Shown: positions 52,527 through 61,881 of the stretch, one piece after another
How the letters are laid out: the number at the start of each line of letters is the position of its first letter
Numbering within the stretch: the first letter of the stretch is position 1
DNA from: CAVOAK01 sp963664465
GTDB lineage: Bacteria; Pseudomonadota; Alphaproteobacteria; UBA8366; CAVOAK01
Direction: 5' to 3'
Assembly: GCA_963664465.2 (NCBI GenBank)
Contig: CAXXSU010000002.1
Span: 186,001-250,000, forward strand
Length of the DNA: 64,000 nt
Translations under genes and position numbers: made by a program
Notes under the pieces: model-generated
The model's database searches: none
The model's input: the letters and a program-made list of their open reading frames with translations, nothing else
What the model was told of the DNA's origin: nothing

Positions 52527-54327
52527 GACGGGGCGGTAATAAGTCGATTCCTCATGAGAGTCGGCTGGATTATAATTGTGCATGTTTACTTTACGCGACC
52601 GACGGACTGGGGAATTGTTTGATCGCTGGTCCGATTTCGGGGACAAACGTCGGCGCCTGATGGAGCAATCCTGGGCCGGGGTTTTTCGGAACCATCTGCT
52701 TGTCGAACTTCCGGTTGACGATCTTTGCCGTCACCTTGATAAACGCATGGGCCGACCATCGAAGGATCTACACGTTGTCATCGGAGTCTTGCTTTTGCAG
52801 CAGCTGCACGATCTGAGCGATGCAGAGACCGTCGAGGCCCTGGCCTTCAATATGGCGTGGCACTATGCCTTGGACGTGCGCAGCGAAGCGGACAGCTATT
52901 TCTGTGAGAAAACCCTGCGCAACTATCGCCGTCTGTTTATCGAACAAGGTCTCGATGAATTGCTGTTCCGGTGTTTGACGGATCGGCTGGTGCAGGGGTT
53001 CTCTGTCGATACCAGCCACCAACGCATGGATTCGACGACCCTTCGTTCGGCAATGCGGGCGCTGACACGACTTGGTATCGTTGTTGAGAGCATCTCGAAG
53101 TTTGCCCGTGAGCTTGAGCGATATCATCCCGGTCTGCACGAGCAGATCAGCAAGGAGGTGATCCGCCGCTATGTCGATCGCGAGGGTAATGGCGCGTTCG
53201 CGAATACGGCGCCGAGTGTTTCAAAACGGCGCCTCGGCGAAGCGGGTCAGTATCTCCTAGCCCTGGTGCTGCAATTCCGTGACACGGCGGCGGCAAAGCT
53301 TTTCAGTTTTGCGATCCTGGAGAGGGTTCTGCGCGATCAGTTCGAGATCGTTGATGATGAGTATGGCGATCGTGACGCAACGCGCGCCGCGATTCGAGAT
53401 CCAAAGGATGTGCCGTGCGATACCGTCGGCAATCCGGCCGACCCGGACGCGAGCTACAACGCGCACAAGGGTCAAGGATACATGGCGCAGATCGTCGAAA
53501 CCTATTGTGAAGATGTCAGGAACGAGGCGGTTGCCGCGACACCGGACCTCATCACCCACGTGGAGGTCCACAAGATGACGGTGCATGACGGCCATCGCTT
53601 AGCCGATGCGCTGGATGATCTGAGCGAGCGCGCGCTGACGCTGGCGGTGATGCTGGGTGATTCACATTACGGTTCCAGTGACAACATGGCTCTGACGCGC
53701 GAACAGAACATCAATCTCGTGGCGCCCGCACGACCGCCGAAAGGCGCCGTCTCGGGACGGTTGACGTTGGAGGATTTCACTCTCAACGAAGAAGGCTTGG
53801 TCTTGCGCTGTCCCAATAACGTCGAACCGGTTTCAGCCTCGCTCGCCAAAGCCAAGCTGCAGGCCCGTTTCGACCTCTCCATCTGCCAAAAATGTCCCGA
53901 TATACTGCGATGTCCCGTGCAGGCGGCCAAGCGTGACGGCCAATTTTCCCGCTTTCAATATACCCCGGCCAGGGCTGCCAACCAAAAGCGCCGGCTTTAT
54001 GAACAAAGCGATGCCTTCCGCAACGTCTACAGATGGCGGGCCGGCATAGAAGCGACCATGTCGCGATTAAAGTACCAGATGAACCTGGCTCACCTACGCA
54101 TTCGCGGCATGCCGGCCATGCGCTACGTGGTCAATCTGCGTGCCCTCGGCCTCAATATCCGACGCTGCGCGGCAATCGCACCATAAAAAACGAAGCCAAG
54201 GAGAAGCCAAGGGTAGGTAATATCAGGTTTTATCCACCAGCAACGCGGAGACAGGCAAATATTCTTCACCGAACCGCAAAGACCTGTACAAGCACGCCAT
54301 CGGCCAACAACTTTTTACCGCCCCGTC
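52527..54327 (+). mobile_element. IS1182-type element
   Basis: Terminal repeats GACGGGGCGGTAATAAGT (from 52527) and the complement of ACTTTTTACCGCCCCGTC (ending 54327). The flanks carry GAAAGTT on both sides (52520-52526, 54328-54334), a likely 7-bp target duplication. Confidence 0.85.
52582..54186 (+). CDS. IS1182-type transposase
   Basis: About 534 residues from the ATG at 52582 (MFTLRDRRTGELFDRWSDFG). N-terminal region GRPSKDLHVVIGVLLLQQLHDL, first catalytic Asp in FSVDTSHQRMDSTTLRSAMR, second in LAVMLGDSHYGSSDN, a Cys-rich CQKCPDILRCPVQ stretch and the Glu-containing RWRAGIEATMSRLKYQM. Appears intact, and with the target duplication may be active. Confidence 0.93.
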   Translation: MFTLRDRRTGELFDRWSDFGDKRRRLMEQSWAGVFRNHLLVELPVDDLCRHLDKRMGRPSKDLHVVIGVLLLQQLHDLSDAETVEALAFNMAWHYALDVRSEADSYFCEKTLRNYRRLFIEQGLDELLFRCLTDRLVQGFSVDTSHQRMDSTTLRSAMRALTRLGIVVESISKFARELERYHPGLHEQISKEVIRRYVDREGNGAFANTAPSVSKRRLGEAGQYLLALVLQFRDTAAAKLFSFAILERVLRDQFEIVDDEYGDRDATRAAIRDPKDVPCDTVGNPADPDASYNAHKGQGYMAQIVETYCEDVRNEAVAATPDLITHVEVHKMTVHDGHRLADALDDLSERALTLAVMLGDSHYGSSDNMALTREQNINLVAPARPPKGAVSGRLTLEDFTLNEEGLVLRCPNNVEPVSASLAKAKLQARFDLSICQKCPDILRCPVQAAKRDGQFSRFQYTPARAANQKRRLYEQSDAFRNVYRWRAGIEATMSRLKYQMNLAHLRIRGMPAMRYVVNLRALGLNIRRCAAIAP

Positions 54328-54409
54328 GAAAGTTGGTGATGGGATGAGATGAGGGCGGCGTATCCTGGCGATGTTGGAGCCGCCATTTTCCACGAAGGAG
54401 GGATACGCC

Positions 54410-54812
54410 ATGAGAGAGGATCCAGTCTTCCAGCTTCGGCAACCAGGATCATTTAGGACGATCCGCTGACGGAGGTTTTGCGTCTTGGTGCGCGGCGTTT
54501 ACTTGGGCAAGCGGTGGAGGCGGAAGTTGCCGGTTTTGTCGAGGCGTATGCGCATCTGACGGACTCGGCCGGCCGCCGTCGGATCGTACGCCACGGGCAT
54601 TTGCCGGAGCGCGAGATCCAGACCGGCATTGGTCCGGTTGCGGTGCGCTGTCCCAGGGTGCGCGACCGAGGCGCCGGCGAGACGGGGCCGCGGGTTCGCT
54701 TCACCTCACGGATCTTGCCTCCCTATCTCAGGCGCGCCAAGTCGATCGAGGAACTCCTGCCCTGGCTTTATCTGAACCGGGTTTCGCCCGGTGCCGAGCT
54801 ACGGGATACTAA
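54410..54812 (+). pseudogene. IS256-type transposase, N-terminal remnant
   Basis: Starts MREDPVFQLRQPGSF at 54410, then shifts frame near 54455 and continues EVLRLGARRLLGQAVEAEVA, PEREIQTGIGPVAVRCPRVR, PPYLRRAKSIEELLPWLYLN to the IS630 insertion at 54813. The catalytic domain is missing downstream. Distinct from the IS256-type element at 14475. Confidence 0.8.
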
Positions 54813-54814
54813 TA

Positions 54815-55971
54815 CCAACGGCACTAATTATTGACCTGAAATCGCCCAATCTCTCATTCCGATGGACATGATCGTCTCGGGCTGGTCGATTAGTTTGTTC
54901 CAGGCTTGGCAACCGGCCTCGATGATGGCGTCGTAATCTTCGAAGACGCGGTTAGAGAGCCAATTCTGGCGGAGGTATTGCCAGATGTTCTCGACCGGGT
55001 TCAGCTCGGGCGAGCGCGATGGCAGCAGGATGATGGTGAGGTTCTTGGGGACCTTGAGCTGGTCGGTGCTGTGCCACCCGGCGCGGTCCATCAGGACGAC
55101 GCCATGGGCCTTGGCGGCGACGTTGCAGCTGATCTCGTCGAGATGCATCTGCATGGCGGCTGTGTTGGCGAAGGGGAGCATGAGAGCGGCACCCTTGGCT
55201 CCCACGGGACAGATTGCGCCAAAGAGGTAGGCGTTCGTGTAGCGCTGATCGGCGGGCAGGCGTGGCCTTGTTCCCTTCTTCGCCCAAATGCGCACACGCC
55301 CGTTCTTCTGTCCCAGCCTGGCCTCGTCTTGGAACCAGATCTCGACCCGCTTGGTCTTGGGCAGACCGGCTAGGTGGGCAGCGAGCGTGCGGGGGAAGTT
55401 TTTTTGAACGCCTCGATCACCCGCTGGTCCTGCTTGGGGTGCTGCGGCCGGGCGCTGATGTGGGAGAAGGACAGCGCGACGAGAAGGTCGGAGATCGCCC
55501 GCTCGCTATAGATCACGCCAAAGCGTTCTTCGATCACCCGTTTCAGGTCAACCCGCCGCCAGCGAACCACACCGTCAATCTCTGGATCGGGGCCCGTTTC
55601 GACGATCACCGACAGTTCGCCCATCTGCTCGTCGGTCAAGAGCCGGGGGCGGCCCGCACCGGGACGGTTCTTCAAGCCGTCTGCCCCTTCATCGTTGAAG
55701 CGGTGCGCCCAGTCTCTCAGCGTCTGGCGATCCATGCCGCCGACCTTAGCGGCTTCCGCTCGGCTCATGCCGTCGTAAACCGCCGCCAAGGCCAAAAGCC
55801 GGCGAACTTGGCGGGGATCGCGACTGTGCTTGGCCAAACACCGGAGCTCAATGCTGTCGTAGTCGTCCCGAAGAGCAATGCATACTGACATGGCGAATCT
55901 CCTTCGCCAGCCTTGAATCACATCCAGCCCAAAAAGGGAATCCCTTGCGAGTCAGAATTTTGCGCCGTTGG
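54815..55971 (-). mobile_element. IS630-type element 1
   Basis: Ends CCAACGGC... and its complement, with TA on both sides (54813-54814 and 55972-55973), the TA target of the IS630/Tc1-mariner group. Transposase on the minus strand. Confidence 0.9.
54828..55921 (-). CDS. IS630-type transposase, probable -1 frameshifted ORFA-ORFB
   Basis: ORFA (55370-55921) reads KVGGMDRQTLRDWAHRFNDEG, the helix-turn-helix. ORFB (54828-55295 and its open upstream extension) holds KRVEIWFQDEARLGQKNGR (first Asp), GVVLMDRAGWHSTDQL and PSRSPELNPVENIWQYLRQN (catalytic Asp/Glu). At A7 (complement of 55399-55405) a -1 slip changes FKKT to FKKNFPRTLAAHLAGLPKTK and joins the frames. A fused product of about 363 residues is expected by that mechanism. 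Confidence 0.85.
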
Positions 55972-55973
55972 TA

Positions 55974-56165
55974 TAACAGCCGTCCTTCCGACGGTCCATC
56001 ATGTTGGTGAGAAATGCGCGCCGGCGCCGCCCTGGCCACCGCGCCCGGCGGCCCTAATCTGGACTCTCCGGAACCTCGTGCAACGCGTCCGCCAACACCG
56101 AACGCTCGACAATGCATTCGGTAAGCATCGACGCCGGCTCCGCGTTGTAATGGACCGCGTCCACT
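55974..56165. other. Unassigned remnant between IS630 and IS1380
   Basis: 192 bases. The minus-strand frame VHYNAEPASMLTECIVERSV is protein-like for about 35 residues before a stop; its family is not recognised. Nothing else is visible. Confidence 0.3.
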
Positions 56166-56797
56166 TACCCGGGATTTCCCATGTGGCACCCTTCAGCCAA
56201 GTTGAGCGTGGCTCGAAATCGCTCAAAGGGCAAGTCCGATGGGTTCTGCCACCAAGATCATGCCCGACAACACGAAATTGAGAATGAATGGGACATGGTG
56301 GCATTCGATATTGCCGGTCGGGCCGTGTCTCGGACACACCGGTCCTGTCGTCTTCACGCATGAGGGACGATCCTGTCGTCATGTTGGGAGGGGCGTCGTT
56401 CTGAGCCGATCGATTCGGCGGAGGATGTCGGCGAACAGGTCACGAGGGATAGCGACCTCGGCCATCTGGAAGACGATGTAGCGACCGTGGCGGACGATCT
56501 TCGCGCCGATCTTGACGAGCTTTTCGCGCAGCGTGGTCAGTGACCACTGCTCCACTGCATCGGGCAACACGAGTGTCCGCATGAAGTTGCCGAGATTGTA
56601 GGCGAGCACGTGGAGTTGGAGCCGGACGGCGTTGTGACGGAACTTGCGGCACGACAGGCGTGTCCACTTGATGGCGTTTTGCCTTCCTTGATCCATTGCT
56701 CGGCCGTGCCGCGCTGATTGTAGAACCTGCTTATCCGTGACGCTCCGCCTGTGGGGATGCATGTTCTCAATATGTTCCGAATGAGGGGGTCACGGCT

Positions 56798-57904
56798 ATG
56801 GGGTTCAAGGTTGCATCGCGCGTGCGTGGTCTGAGCGACGAGGCGTTTCGGGAGGCCTTCGGCACCGAGGAGCAGTGCCGCACGGCGCTGGTCCGGCTGC
56901 GCTGGCCGGACGGCTTCGTCTGCCCCTGCTGCGGCCATCGGGAGCATTGCGTGCTGGCGGGTCGGGGCCTCTATCAATGCTGGAACCGCTGCAAGAAGCA
57001 GACATCGCCCACGGCGGGCACGATCTTCCACGCGACCAAGCTGCCGCTGACACTCTGGTTCGCAGCCATTCACCTGATCGTGACGGCGAAGAACGGCATC
57101 TCGTCGGTGGAACTCGGCCGCCGTCTCGGGGTCAAGCAGCCGACGGCCTGCAACCGCTGCAAGAAGCAGACATCGCCCACGGCGGGCACGATCTTCCACG
57201 CGACCAAGCTGCCGCTGACACTCTGGTTCGCAGCCATTCACCTGATCGTGACGGCGAAGAACGGCATCTCGTCGGTGGAACTCGGCCGCCGTCTCGGGGT
57301 CAAGCAGCCGACGGCCTGGGCCGTGAAGCACAAGATCATGGCGGTGATGGCGCGGCGCGAGGGGGAGACGGCACTTACGGGGCGGGTCGAGATGGACGAC
57401 GCCTATCTCGGCGGGGTGCGCTCCGGCGGCAAGCGGGGCTGCGGCGCGGCGGGCAAAACGCCCTTCGTGGCGGCGGTCTCGACCAGTCCCGAGGGGCGCC
57501 CGCGCAAGCTGAAGCTGGCGCCGGTCAAGGGCTTCCGCAAGCGCGAGATCGCGTGCGGCGCCAAGCACTGGCTGGCCCCCGGAGCGGCGGTTGTGACGGA
57601 CGGCCTGGGCTGCTGGAGCGCACTCGACGAGGCCGCCTGCAGCCATCGGGCGATCCGTACCGGGTCGGGCCGACAGGCAGCCCGCATGGCATCGTTCAAA
57701 TGGGTGAACACAGCGCTCGGCAACATCAAGAGCGCGATCGCCGGGACTTATCGCAAGCTCGGCCCCGACCATGCCGGACGCTATCTCGCCAGCTTCGCCT
57801 GGCGCTACAACCGGCGCTATCAACTCCAGACAATGATCCCGCGTTTCGTCCATAGCGCCGCACGAACCCAGCCCATGCCCTATCGCCTCCTCATCGCCGG
57901 ATGA
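56798..57904 (+). CDS. IS1595-type transposase with an internal 56-residue duplication
   Basis: 368 residues. Zinc-ribbon CPCCGHREHCVLAGRGLYQC near the N-terminus, helix-turn-helix SSVELGRRLGVKQPTA, DDE domain with VEMDDAYLGGVRSGGKRG, VVTDGLGCWSALDEA and NTALGNIKSAIAGTYRKL. The segment NRCKKQTSPTAGTIFHATKL to GVKQPTA occurs twice in tandem, in frame, so the protein is 56 residues too long and the zinc ribbon and helix-turn-helix are perturbed. Activity is doubtful. Confidence 0.9.
   Translation: MGFKVASRVRGLSDEAFREAFGTEEQCRTALVRLRWPDGFVCPCCGHREHCVLAGRGLYQCWNRCKKQTSPTAGTIFHATKLPLTLWFAAIHLIVTAKNGISSVELGRRLGVKQPTACNRCKKQTSPTAGTIFHATKLPLTLWFAAIHLIVTAKNGISSVELGRRLGVKQPTAWAVKHKIMAVMARREGETALTGRVEMDDAYLGGVRSGGKRGCGAAGKTPFVAAVSTSPEGRPRKLKLAPVKGFRKREIACGAKHWLAPGAAVVTDGLGCWSALDEAACSHRAIRTGSGRQAARMASFKWVNTALGNIKSAIAGTYRKLGPDHAGRYLASFAWRYNRRYQLQTMIPRFVHSAARTQPMPYRLLIAG
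56984..57319 (+). repeat. 168-bp perfect tandem duplication in the IS1595 transposase
   Basis: Two copies beginning AACCGCTGCAAGAAGCAG at 56984 and 57152, identical by eye over the unit, so exactly 56 codons. The base before differs at the two junctions (CTGG versus CTGC). Confidence 0.93.
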
Positions 57905-58979
57905 CTTTCAGGGATAAGCAGGTTGTAGAATGCGACGACCCGCTCGGTGGGTCGGCTCAGGTTGGTTACAATGAACCCGACGCGCGGGTACAACTCACCA
58001 GGATGCCACTCGACCTTGGCGACGACGCGGCGGGGTTTGTCCCAGGTCGCGGCCTGATAGCTGAAGCCGGCATGATACCGGCGAACATCATTGGGCGGCC
58101 TGCCGACGGGGCGTTTCAGCAGATGGGCGATGCTGCCTTGCAGCACCTTGTTTGCGGGGAGCCGGATGGCGTAGCTGAAGTCCTCGGCTTCGAGAAACTC
58201 GTAGACTTCGGGTGAGGCGAAGGCGGCGTCGCCACGGAAGTAACGCCGGAGTGTCCTGTTGCGGTAACGAGCGACCACCGGTTCCAACACATCGCGCCAC
58301 TCGTGGGCGCTGTGCACGTTGCCGGGACGAAGGCCGCACCGCTCCAGATCGCCGAACTGATTGAACACGAAAAGCGGGTGATAGCAGGTGCAGCCGAAAT
58401 GGCCGTTATAGGCCGTACCTTCCTGATCACCATGGGTCGGGCTGACGGAGCTGTCCATGTCGAGCACGATCATTCTCGGCAGCTTCCGCGCATGAACCCG
58501 ATCGATCCAAACACCCGACAAGTCCGCGAGGGCGGCGAGGTTCTCGTCGGTCGCTAACAGCTCGGTCTCGAAGCGCCCCATCTGGCTGGTCGATGCGCCG
58601 CCGCGTTCGACCGCCTTGCCGCCGACGATCCACCGCATCGCGGGATCGCGCCCGAGACGGTCGGCGTCGTTCACATCCTCGTATCCGGCGAGGCGTCCAT
58701 AGACAGACTGGCGAAGCAGACCGACGACGCCATGCCAGCCGCTCTTGCCCGTCCGGCTGTCGGCCAGGACATCGCCCGCCAATGCGGTCAGCCCCAAGGC
58801 ATCGTCGAGTTCACGATAGGCGAGCAGTCCGGCGTCGGAGGTGACCCGCGAGCCGTGGAACTCGAGCTTCAGTCGGCGGTCGAAACAGGGCCGAAGTGGG
58901 CTGCGATCCGATTCACCCTCCGGGTTCCACATCCGAACCGCCCTCTACGTCATCTAACCCTACGACACCGAACATAGAA

Positions 58980-59768
58980 TCAGCGTTCAAAGGGTCCAAC
59001 GCCGAAGTTCACCTGGGAAATGCGGGCGTAGATCTCCGGTGAGGCGAAGGCCGCATCGCCGCGGAAGTAGAGGCGGATGGCTCGTTCCTTGTAACGTTCG
59101 ACCACCGGTACCAGGACATCACGCCATCCGTGGGCGCTGTGCACGTTGCCGGGGCGCAGCGCGCAACGCTCCAGGTAGCCGAACTGGTTGAACACGAACA
59201 GCGGGTGATAGCAGGTGCAGCCGAAGTGGCCGTTATAGGCCGTGCCCTCCTGCTCACCGAATGTCGGACTGTCGGAGCTGTCCATGTCGAGCACGACGCG
59301 CCTCGGCGGATCGTGGTCGTGAACCCGGTCGATCCACATCCCCGACAGGTCCGCAAGGGCCGCGAGGTTCTCGTTGTTCGCCAGCAGCTCGGTCTCGAGC
59401 CGCCCCATCTGGCTGGTCGATGCCCCGCCGCGCTCGACCGCCTTGCCGCCGACGATCCAGCGCATCACGGGATCACGCCCGAGCCGGTCGGCGTCGTTGA
59501 CATCCTCGTAGCCGGCGAGACGCCCATAGACGGACTGGCGAAGGAGACTGACGATGCCGTGCCAGCTGTTCCTGCCCGTGCGGCTATCCGCGAGCACGCC
59601 GCCCGCCAGTGCGGTCAGCCCGAGCGCGTCGTCCAGTTCGCGATAAGCGAGCAACCCCGCATCGGAGGTCACCCGCGATCCGTGGAACTCCAGTTTCAGG
59701 CGGCGGTCGAAAAGGGGCCGGAGTGGCCCATGATCCGATTCACCCTCCGGGTTCCGCATCCGAGCCAC
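58980..59768 (-). pseudogene. IS1380-type transposase B, 3' truncated
   Basis: Starts MARMRNPEGESDHGPLRPLF and matches transposase A over FHGSRVTSDAGLLAYRELDD, STSQMGRLETELL and YFRGDAAFASPEIYA. The codons after EIYA (ARISQVNFGVG) come from the terminal repeat of element A, whose insertion removed the C-terminal half. Confidence 0.88.
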
Positions 59769-59851
59769 CCTCCGACACCCTCAAGCCAGTGATTCTTATA
59801 GCAGAATCGTGCCAATCCGGCATCAGGCGAAGCGGTCACTTGGGAAATGCG
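59028..59851 (-). mobile_element. IS1380-type element B, remnant
   Basis: Surviving 5' part of a second IS1380-type element; its remaining end is CACTTGGGAAATGCGGG near 59837-59852, similar to the end of element A at 59012-59027. Confidence 0.7.
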
Positions 59852-59872
59852 GGCTCAATACGCCGCACGATC

Positions 59873-59906
59873 TTGACAACCAGTGTTGTTTGTTCATGTT
59901 ATGTTC
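59873..59906 (+). promoter_or_regulatory. umuDC promoter with LexA box
   Basis: A -35 TTGACA (59873-59878) and a -10 TGTTAT (59897-59902) are spaced 18 bases. The alphaproteobacterial LexA operator pattern GTTC-N7-GTTC fits exactly at 59892-59906 (GTTCATGTTATGTTC), covering the -10. Indicates SOS repression by LexA. Confidence 0.8.
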
Positions 59907-60350
59907 GAGACAACACTGAGGGCCGCCTCCTTGCAGCGTTTCACCGATCAGCCCACCGAACTCGCCCTGCCGCTCTACGGCTCCAGGGTACCCGCCGGTT
60001 TTCCAAGCCCCGCCGACGACCATATCGAGGGCAAGCTCGATCTCAATCTGCATCTGATCCGCCGCCCGGCCGCGACCTTTTTCATCCGCGCGCAGGGCGA
60101 ATCCATGCGCGATGCCGGGATTTTCGACGGCGACCTTCTCGTTGTCGACCGGGCCATCGCGCCCCAGGCCGGCGATATCGTCATCGCCGTCCTGCATGGC
60201 GATCTGACGGTCAAACGCCTGAGAAAGAGTAATGGCGCCCTGATCCTCTACGCCGAGAATCCGGATATTCCCGATATCGCCCTCGACGATGCCGGTTGCG
60301 AGGCCTGGGGCGTCGTTACCCACAGCATCCGCCGGCACTGCACGCGTTAG
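59901..60350 (+). CDS. umuD: SOS mutagenesis protein UmuD
   Basis: LexA/UmuD-type self-cleaving accessory protein of polymerase V. The cleavage site lies in VPAGFPSPADDHIEG (Ala-Gly bond); catalytic Ser is in GESMRDAGIFDGDL and Lys in GDLTVKRL. The ATG at 59901 lies inside the LexA box and before the predicted transcription start, so translation may really begin downstream, for instance at TTG 59931. Its stop is 5 bases before umuC. Confidence 0.92.
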   Translation: MFETTLRAASLQRFTDQPTELALPLYGSRVPAGFPSPADDHIEGKLDLNLHLIRRPAATFFIRAQGESMRDAGIFDGDLLVVDRAIAPQAGDIVIAVLHGDLTVKRLRKSNGALILYAENPDIPDIALDDAGCEAWGVVTHSIRRHCTR

Positions 60351-60354
60351 GTCC

Positions 60355-61674
60355 ATGGCCGCGATCGGCCTGGTCGATTACAACAACTTCTATGCCTCGT
60401 GCGAGCGGGTGTTCCAACCTTCGCTCGCCGGCCGCCCCATCGTCGTGCTGTCCAACAACGATGGCTGCATCGTCGCCCGCTCCCAGGAGGCCAAGGCGCT
60501 CGGCATCGCCATGGGCGTCCCGCTGTTCCAGGCAAAGCGCCTCGTCGAACGCCACGATGTCACCGTGCTGTCCTCGAACTACGCGCTCTATGGCGACCTG
60601 TCGGAACGGGTGATGAGCATTCTGGCCGCCGAGGCGCCGCGCATCGAGGTCTACAGTATCGACGAGAGCTTCCTCGATCTCGACCGCCTGGCGGTTCCGG
60701 ACCTGACCCGGTGGTGCCGAGATCTTCGCACCCGGGTCCACCGCTGGACCGGCATCCCGGTATCGATCGGGATCGGCCCGACCAAGACCCTGGCCAAGAT
60801 CGCCAACAGGATCGCCAAAAGCGCGCCACGGACGGAAGGGGTTCTCGACCTGTCGGGCAATCCCGCCTGGGTCGGCCCGGCGCTCTCCAGGACCGCCGCG
60901 GGCGATGTCTGGGGTATTGGCGGCCGCTGGTCGAGGATGCTGGCCGGGCGCGGTATCGGGACCGCGCTGGACCTGCGCGATGCGCCCGATGGCTGGGTGC
61001 GCCAGCGCATGGGCGTGACCGGGCTCAGAACGGTGCACGAGCTGCGCGGCATCGCCTGTCATGAATTGGAGACACAGCCCGCCGCGAAACAGACCACCTG
61101 CTGTTCGCGAAGCTTCAGCCGGGCGATTGCCGATCAGGGACAGGTTCGCGACGCGATCGTATCCTTCGCGGAAAGGACGGCGGAGAAGATCCGTCAGGCC
61201 GATCAGGTCTGCGGCAATCTCCAGGTGTCCATCGCGACCAACAGTTTCGATACCGCCGCCCCGCAATATACGACCGCCGCATCGGCAGCGTTCCTGACGC
61301 CAACCGCCGACAGCCGCGTTATCGTCGTGGCAGCGTTGCGAATATTCGAGCGCCTCTGGCGCGAGGGCTTTGCCTACCGCAAGGCCGGCGTGATGCTGCT
61401 TGACCTGTCGCCGGCCGGCGAGCTGGTTGGATCGCTGTTTGAGGACGGTCCGTTGGAGAACGGCCGCTTGATGCAGGCGGTGGATCGGATCAACGGGCGG
61501 TTCGGGCGGGGCTCGATCGGCCTCGGTCTCGCGGCCAGAACTGCGGAGTGGCGGATGCGCCAGGAGCGCCTGTCCCCGCGCTACACCACCCGCTGGCGGG
61601 ACCTGGCGGCGGCGAATACTGGACCGATCACGCCGCACGCCGAAGCCGCTAAATCCGGCATTCCGACACTATGA
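60355..61674 (+). CDS. umuC: Y-family DNA polymerase UmuC
   Basis: Catalytic subunit of translesion polymerase V. 439 residues from the ATG at 60355: GLVDYNNFYASCERVFQP, VVLSNNDGCIVARSQEAK, the catalytic VYSIDESFLDL, GIPVSIGIGPTKTLAKIANR and a C-terminal clamp-binding-type region. It follows umuD directly and is transcribed from the LexA-boxed promoter. No truncation seen. Confidence 0.95.
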   Translation: MAAIGLVDYNNFYASCERVFQPSLAGRPIVVLSNNDGCIVARSQEAKALGIAMGVPLFQAKRLVERHDVTVLSSNYALYGDLSERVMSILAAEAPRIEVYSIDESFLDLDRLAVPDLTRWCRDLRTRVHRWTGIPVSIGIGPTKTLAKIANRIAKSAPRTEGVLDLSGNPAWVGPALSRTAAGDVWGIGGRWSRMLAGRGIGTALDLRDAPDGWVRQRMGVTGLRTVHELRGIACHELETQPAAKQTTCCSRSFSRAIADQGQVRDAIVSFAERTAEKIRQADQVCGNLQVSIATNSFDTAAPQYTTAASAAFLTPTADSRVIVVAALRIFERLWREGFAYRKAGVMLLDLSPAGELVGSLFEDGPLENGRLMQAVDRINGRFGRGSIGLGLAARTAEWRMRQERLSPRYTTRWRDLAAANTGPITPHAEAAKSGIPTL

Positions 61675-61881
61675 GGGGAACCGTTCCGGGATTGAAACTG
61701 CGGCGGGCAGAAACCCATCGTTGCGCTGCATCTATCCGCCGCGCGAACGCGCTGCTGTCCGCCATGGTGACGCGCAGCTCATCATGCTTATTCAGGTAGA
61801 ACGCCAGGGGCTCGCCGATATCCCGGTGATCATCGGCCATCGGCCACGAGAACGTACGGTGACGCTTCAATAGCCAACGGC
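61649..61881 (-). other. Possible gene remnant between umuC and IS630
   Basis: Minus-strand frame reading FSWPMADDHRDIGEPLAFYL, NKHDELRVTMADSSAFARRI and VSECRI with stop near 61649, overlapping the umuC end. It is protein-like but has no start, and its family is unknown. The 300-base stretch otherwise holds only the IS630 left end. Confidence 0.3.

Larger units (their letters stand above)
56726..57922 (+). mobile_element. IS1595-type element
   Basis: Ends CCTGCTTATCC (from 56726) and GGATAAGCAGG (to 57922) are inverted repeats. Target duplication TTGTAGAA is seen at 56718-56725 and 57923-57930. 1197 bp, including a 168-bp internal duplication. Confidence 0.93.
56379..58932 (-). pseudogene. 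IS1380-type transposase A, split by IS1595
   Basis: N-terminal part (57931-58932) reads RLKLEFHGSRVTSDAGLLAY, GYEDVNDADRLGRDPAMRWI, GLRPGNVHSAHEWRDVLEPV, ending RVVAFYN. The remainder (56379-56717) continues QRGTAEQWIKEGK, then KWTRLSCRKFRHNAVRLQLH, FMRTLVLPDAVEQWSLTTLR, with an additional frameshift near 56680. The IS1595 insertion duplicates TTGTAGAA exactly at FYN. Confidence 0.88.
56166..59027 (-). mobile_element. IS1380-type element A, interrupted by IS1595
   Basis: Ends CCCGGGATTTCCCATGTGG near 56166 and the complement-type CACCTGGGAAATGCGGG ending at 59027. It carries its transposase on the minus strand and contains the IS1595 element 56726-57922. Its right end abuts element B, which it appears to have invaded. 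Confidence 0.75.
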
